From Bacillota bacterium (GTDB taxonomy: Bacteria; Bacillota; Clostridia; Peptostreptococcales; Anaerovoracaceae), in assembly GCA_017523605.1 (NCBI GenBank), contig JAFWVZ010000212.1, positions 1 to 5,865 of the forward strand: a DNA stretch of 5,865 nucleotides, read 5' to 3'. Under the pieces are notes generated by a model, which was not told the origin of the DNA, searched no databases, and was given only the letters and a program-made list of their open reading frames with translations. Positions 5,135-5,865 of this stretch are shown here, piece by piece (the first letter of the stretch is position 1; each line of letters opens with the position of its first letter). The translations under genes and the position numbers were made by a program.

Positions 5135-5160
5135 AAGCCATAGAGAAACATCACGCGTTA

Positions 5161-5193
5161 AGAGGCGGTCTCTGCAGAAAGAGACCGCCTTTT
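5161..5193 (+). terminator. Rho-independent terminator of the feo operon
   Basis: AGGCGGTCTC (5163-5172) pairs perfectly with GAGACCGCCT (5181-5190) around an eight-base loop, followed by TTT. It lies 26 bases after the last feo gene and separates the iron operon from the cobalamin-controlled unit. Confidence 0.9.
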
Positions 5194-5278
5194 AGCATGC
5201 CGCGCGCCGCAACCCATCCGCATTAAACCACAGCTGTCCATTAAGTTGCAAAAAATGCGGTGCCGGTTTGTTCCATCA

Positions 5279-5307
5279 TTGACCGTTGTACAATATAGTG
5301 ATAAAAT
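5279..5307 (+). promoter_or_regulatory. Promoter of the cobalamin-riboswitch unit
   Basis: TTGACC (5279-5284), a 17-base spacer and TAAAAT (5302-5307) form a good sigma-A-like promoter. The transcript would start near 5314, about 16 bases before the first strand of aptamer stem P1. Between the feo terminator and this promoter (5194-5278) I see nothing else convincing. Confidence 0.72.
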
Positions 5308-5329
5308 CAACAATAGCAAAATATTGCAG

Positions 5330-5513
5330 CTTCAAGTGCCGCCGGCCGGAAGAGCATTGACCGCCCGGAGGAGAATAGGGAACCGCGTGCGAATCGCGGA
5401 CGGGACCGCCGCTGTAAGCGCAGAAACAGACCCTAAGAGCCATTGGGACAGACCCGAGAAGGCAGGGCCTTACGGAAAGGCCGTTATGCGCAAGTCAGAA
5501 GACCTGCTTGAAG
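5330..5513 (+). promoter_or_regulatory. Cobalamin (B12) riboswitch aptamer
   Basis: Hallmark blocks of the cobalamin aptamer appear in order: AATAGGGAA (5374-5382), a CCGCG/CGCGG stem around TGCGAAT (5383-5399), the core GGGACCGCCGCTGTAAGC (5402-5419), AGCCATTGGG (about 5438-5447), and the B12 box AAGTCAGAAGACCTGC (5492-5507). The closing stem P1 is visible as CTTCAAG (5330-5336) with CTTGAAG (5507-5513). The class normally binds adenosylcobalamin or a related form and lowers expression of downstream cobalamin uptake or use genes. It sits directly before the lipoprotein gene at 5597. Confidence 0.94.
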
Positions 5514-5548
5514 TAGATCGATCGGTATCATTGTATGCACAGAGGGTA

Positions 5549-5580
5549 AACGGCCGCTGTAGATGCAGTGGCCGGTTTTA
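5549..5580 (+). terminator. Riboswitch expression-platform terminator
   Basis: AACGGCCGCTG (5549-5559) pairs with CAGTGGCCGGTT (5566-5577) with one bulged C and one G-U, around a six-base loop, and the U-tract is short (GGTTTTA). It lies between the aptamer and the AGGAGG of the next gene, as expected for a transcription-attenuating platform. Because the U-tract is short, a translational contribution cannot be excluded. Confidence 0.72.
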
Positions 5581-5596
5581 ATATCAGGAGGAAAAA

Positions 5597-5865
5597 ATGA
5601 AACGTAATGTAAAGCTTATCAGCCTTCTTCTTGTGCTGGTAATGGTACTGGGCGTCGTCCTCTGCGGATGCGGCGCCAAGGAAGATCCCAAGAACGCGGC
5701 TTTCGTGACCCTTACCGACCAGGCCGAGCTCGCTAAGGACAAGTCCGGCAATTACATTGCCGCGCGCGCTCTGGAGATACCCGCGGAAGGCACCACTGTA
5801 GGAGACCTCATCAAGCAGCTCCACAAGGATCTGTTCAAGGACGGCGAAGCCGGATACGCGACCTC
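5597..5865 (+). CDS. Cobalamin-regulated lipoprotein, possibly DUF4430-like (3' end outside window)
   Basis: Only the first 89 codons are present. The N-terminus MKRNVKLISLL with a hydrophobic run to LCGCG is a type II (lipoprotein) signal peptide; the modified Cys is probably C25 (L-C-G-C) or C23, so the product would be anchored on the outer face of the membrane. The mature part is hydrophilic and includes LEIPAEGTTVGDLIKQLHKD, which resembles the start of DUF4430 or transcobalamin-like domains. That assignment rests on a short piece and is tentative. AGGAGG (5586-5591) is five bases before the ATG. The upstream B12 riboswitch points to a role in cobalamin acquisition, such as surface capture of corrinoids, rather than iron uptake. 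Confidence 0.85.
   Translation, partial: MKRNVKLISLLLVLVMVLGVVLCGCGAKEDPKNAAFVTLTDQAELAKDKSGNYIAARALEIPAEGTTVGDLIKQLHKDLFKDGEAGYAT

Noticed and set aside
4870..5154. Minus-strand 94-codon open frame over the Cys-rich peptide gene
   Set aside because: It is antisense to the FeoB-associated protein, whose Cys pattern and position are convincing.
5246..5581. Plus-strand 111-codon open frame over the riboswitch
   Set aside because: It runs through the promoter, the whole cobalamin aptamer and the terminator; the sequence is structural RNA.
5528..5824. Minus-strand 98-codon open frame over the lipoprotein start
   Set aside because: It is antisense to a well-supported lipoprotein signal peptide and its ribosome binding site.

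Overview
The window looks like a chromosomal stretch from an anaerobic, moderate-GC member of the Firmicutes, most likely Clostridia. The grounds are the strong AGGAGG-type ribosome binding sites, heavy use of the Ile codon ATA, sigma-A-like promoters, the Feo operon with two feoA genes and a FeoB-associated Cys-rich membrane peptide, a small holin-like type I toxin, and a cobalamin riboswitch. I cannot name the genus from sequence alone.

Left end (1-850): the last ~258 codons of a P-type cation ATPase on the plus strand (TGDGIND hinge plus the C-terminal membrane half, resembling the CtpE-like branch). It converges on a minus-strand DtxR/MntR-family metal regulator of 122 aa (852-1220). A minus-strand terminator (824-849) lies between them. 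The regulator carries the Met/Cys/Glu/His residue set of iron-sensing DtxR rather than the Asp/Glu set of manganese-sensing MntR.

Middle (1221-1800): this ~580-base intergenic region is densely packed. It holds the regulator's extended -10 promoter with a CcpA-like site, and then a complete type I toxin-antitoxin module. A 27-aa membrane peptide is read on the plus strand from an mRNA whose Shine-Dalgarno sequence sits in a hairpin. A convergent antisense RNA is read from a near-consensus minus-strand promoter; its terminator U-tract is the complement of the toxin's C-terminal Lys codons. The region ends with a strong promoter carrying two 16-bp palindromes, GTTAGC-N4-GCTAAC, 31 bp apart centre to centre, which I read as DtxR-type iron operators.

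Right-centre (1806-5193): the ferrous iron operon feoA1-feoA2-feoB-(FeoB-associated Cys-rich membrane peptide), closed by a strong rho-independent terminator. FeoB is 833 aa and has an unusual ~100-residue, very acidic insertion in the extracytoplasmic loop after its first membrane helix. In the proposed circuit, the DtxR-like protein binds Fe(II), occupies the twin operators and shuts off Feo uptake.

Right end (5200-5865): a promoter, a cobalamin riboswitch aptamer (about 5330-5513), a terminator hairpin, and the start of a lipoprotein gene that runs off the window. The N-terminus resembles DUF4430-type extracellular binding proteins, so a B12 capture role is plausible but not shown. No insertion sequence, CRISPR array, tRNA or rRNA was seen.
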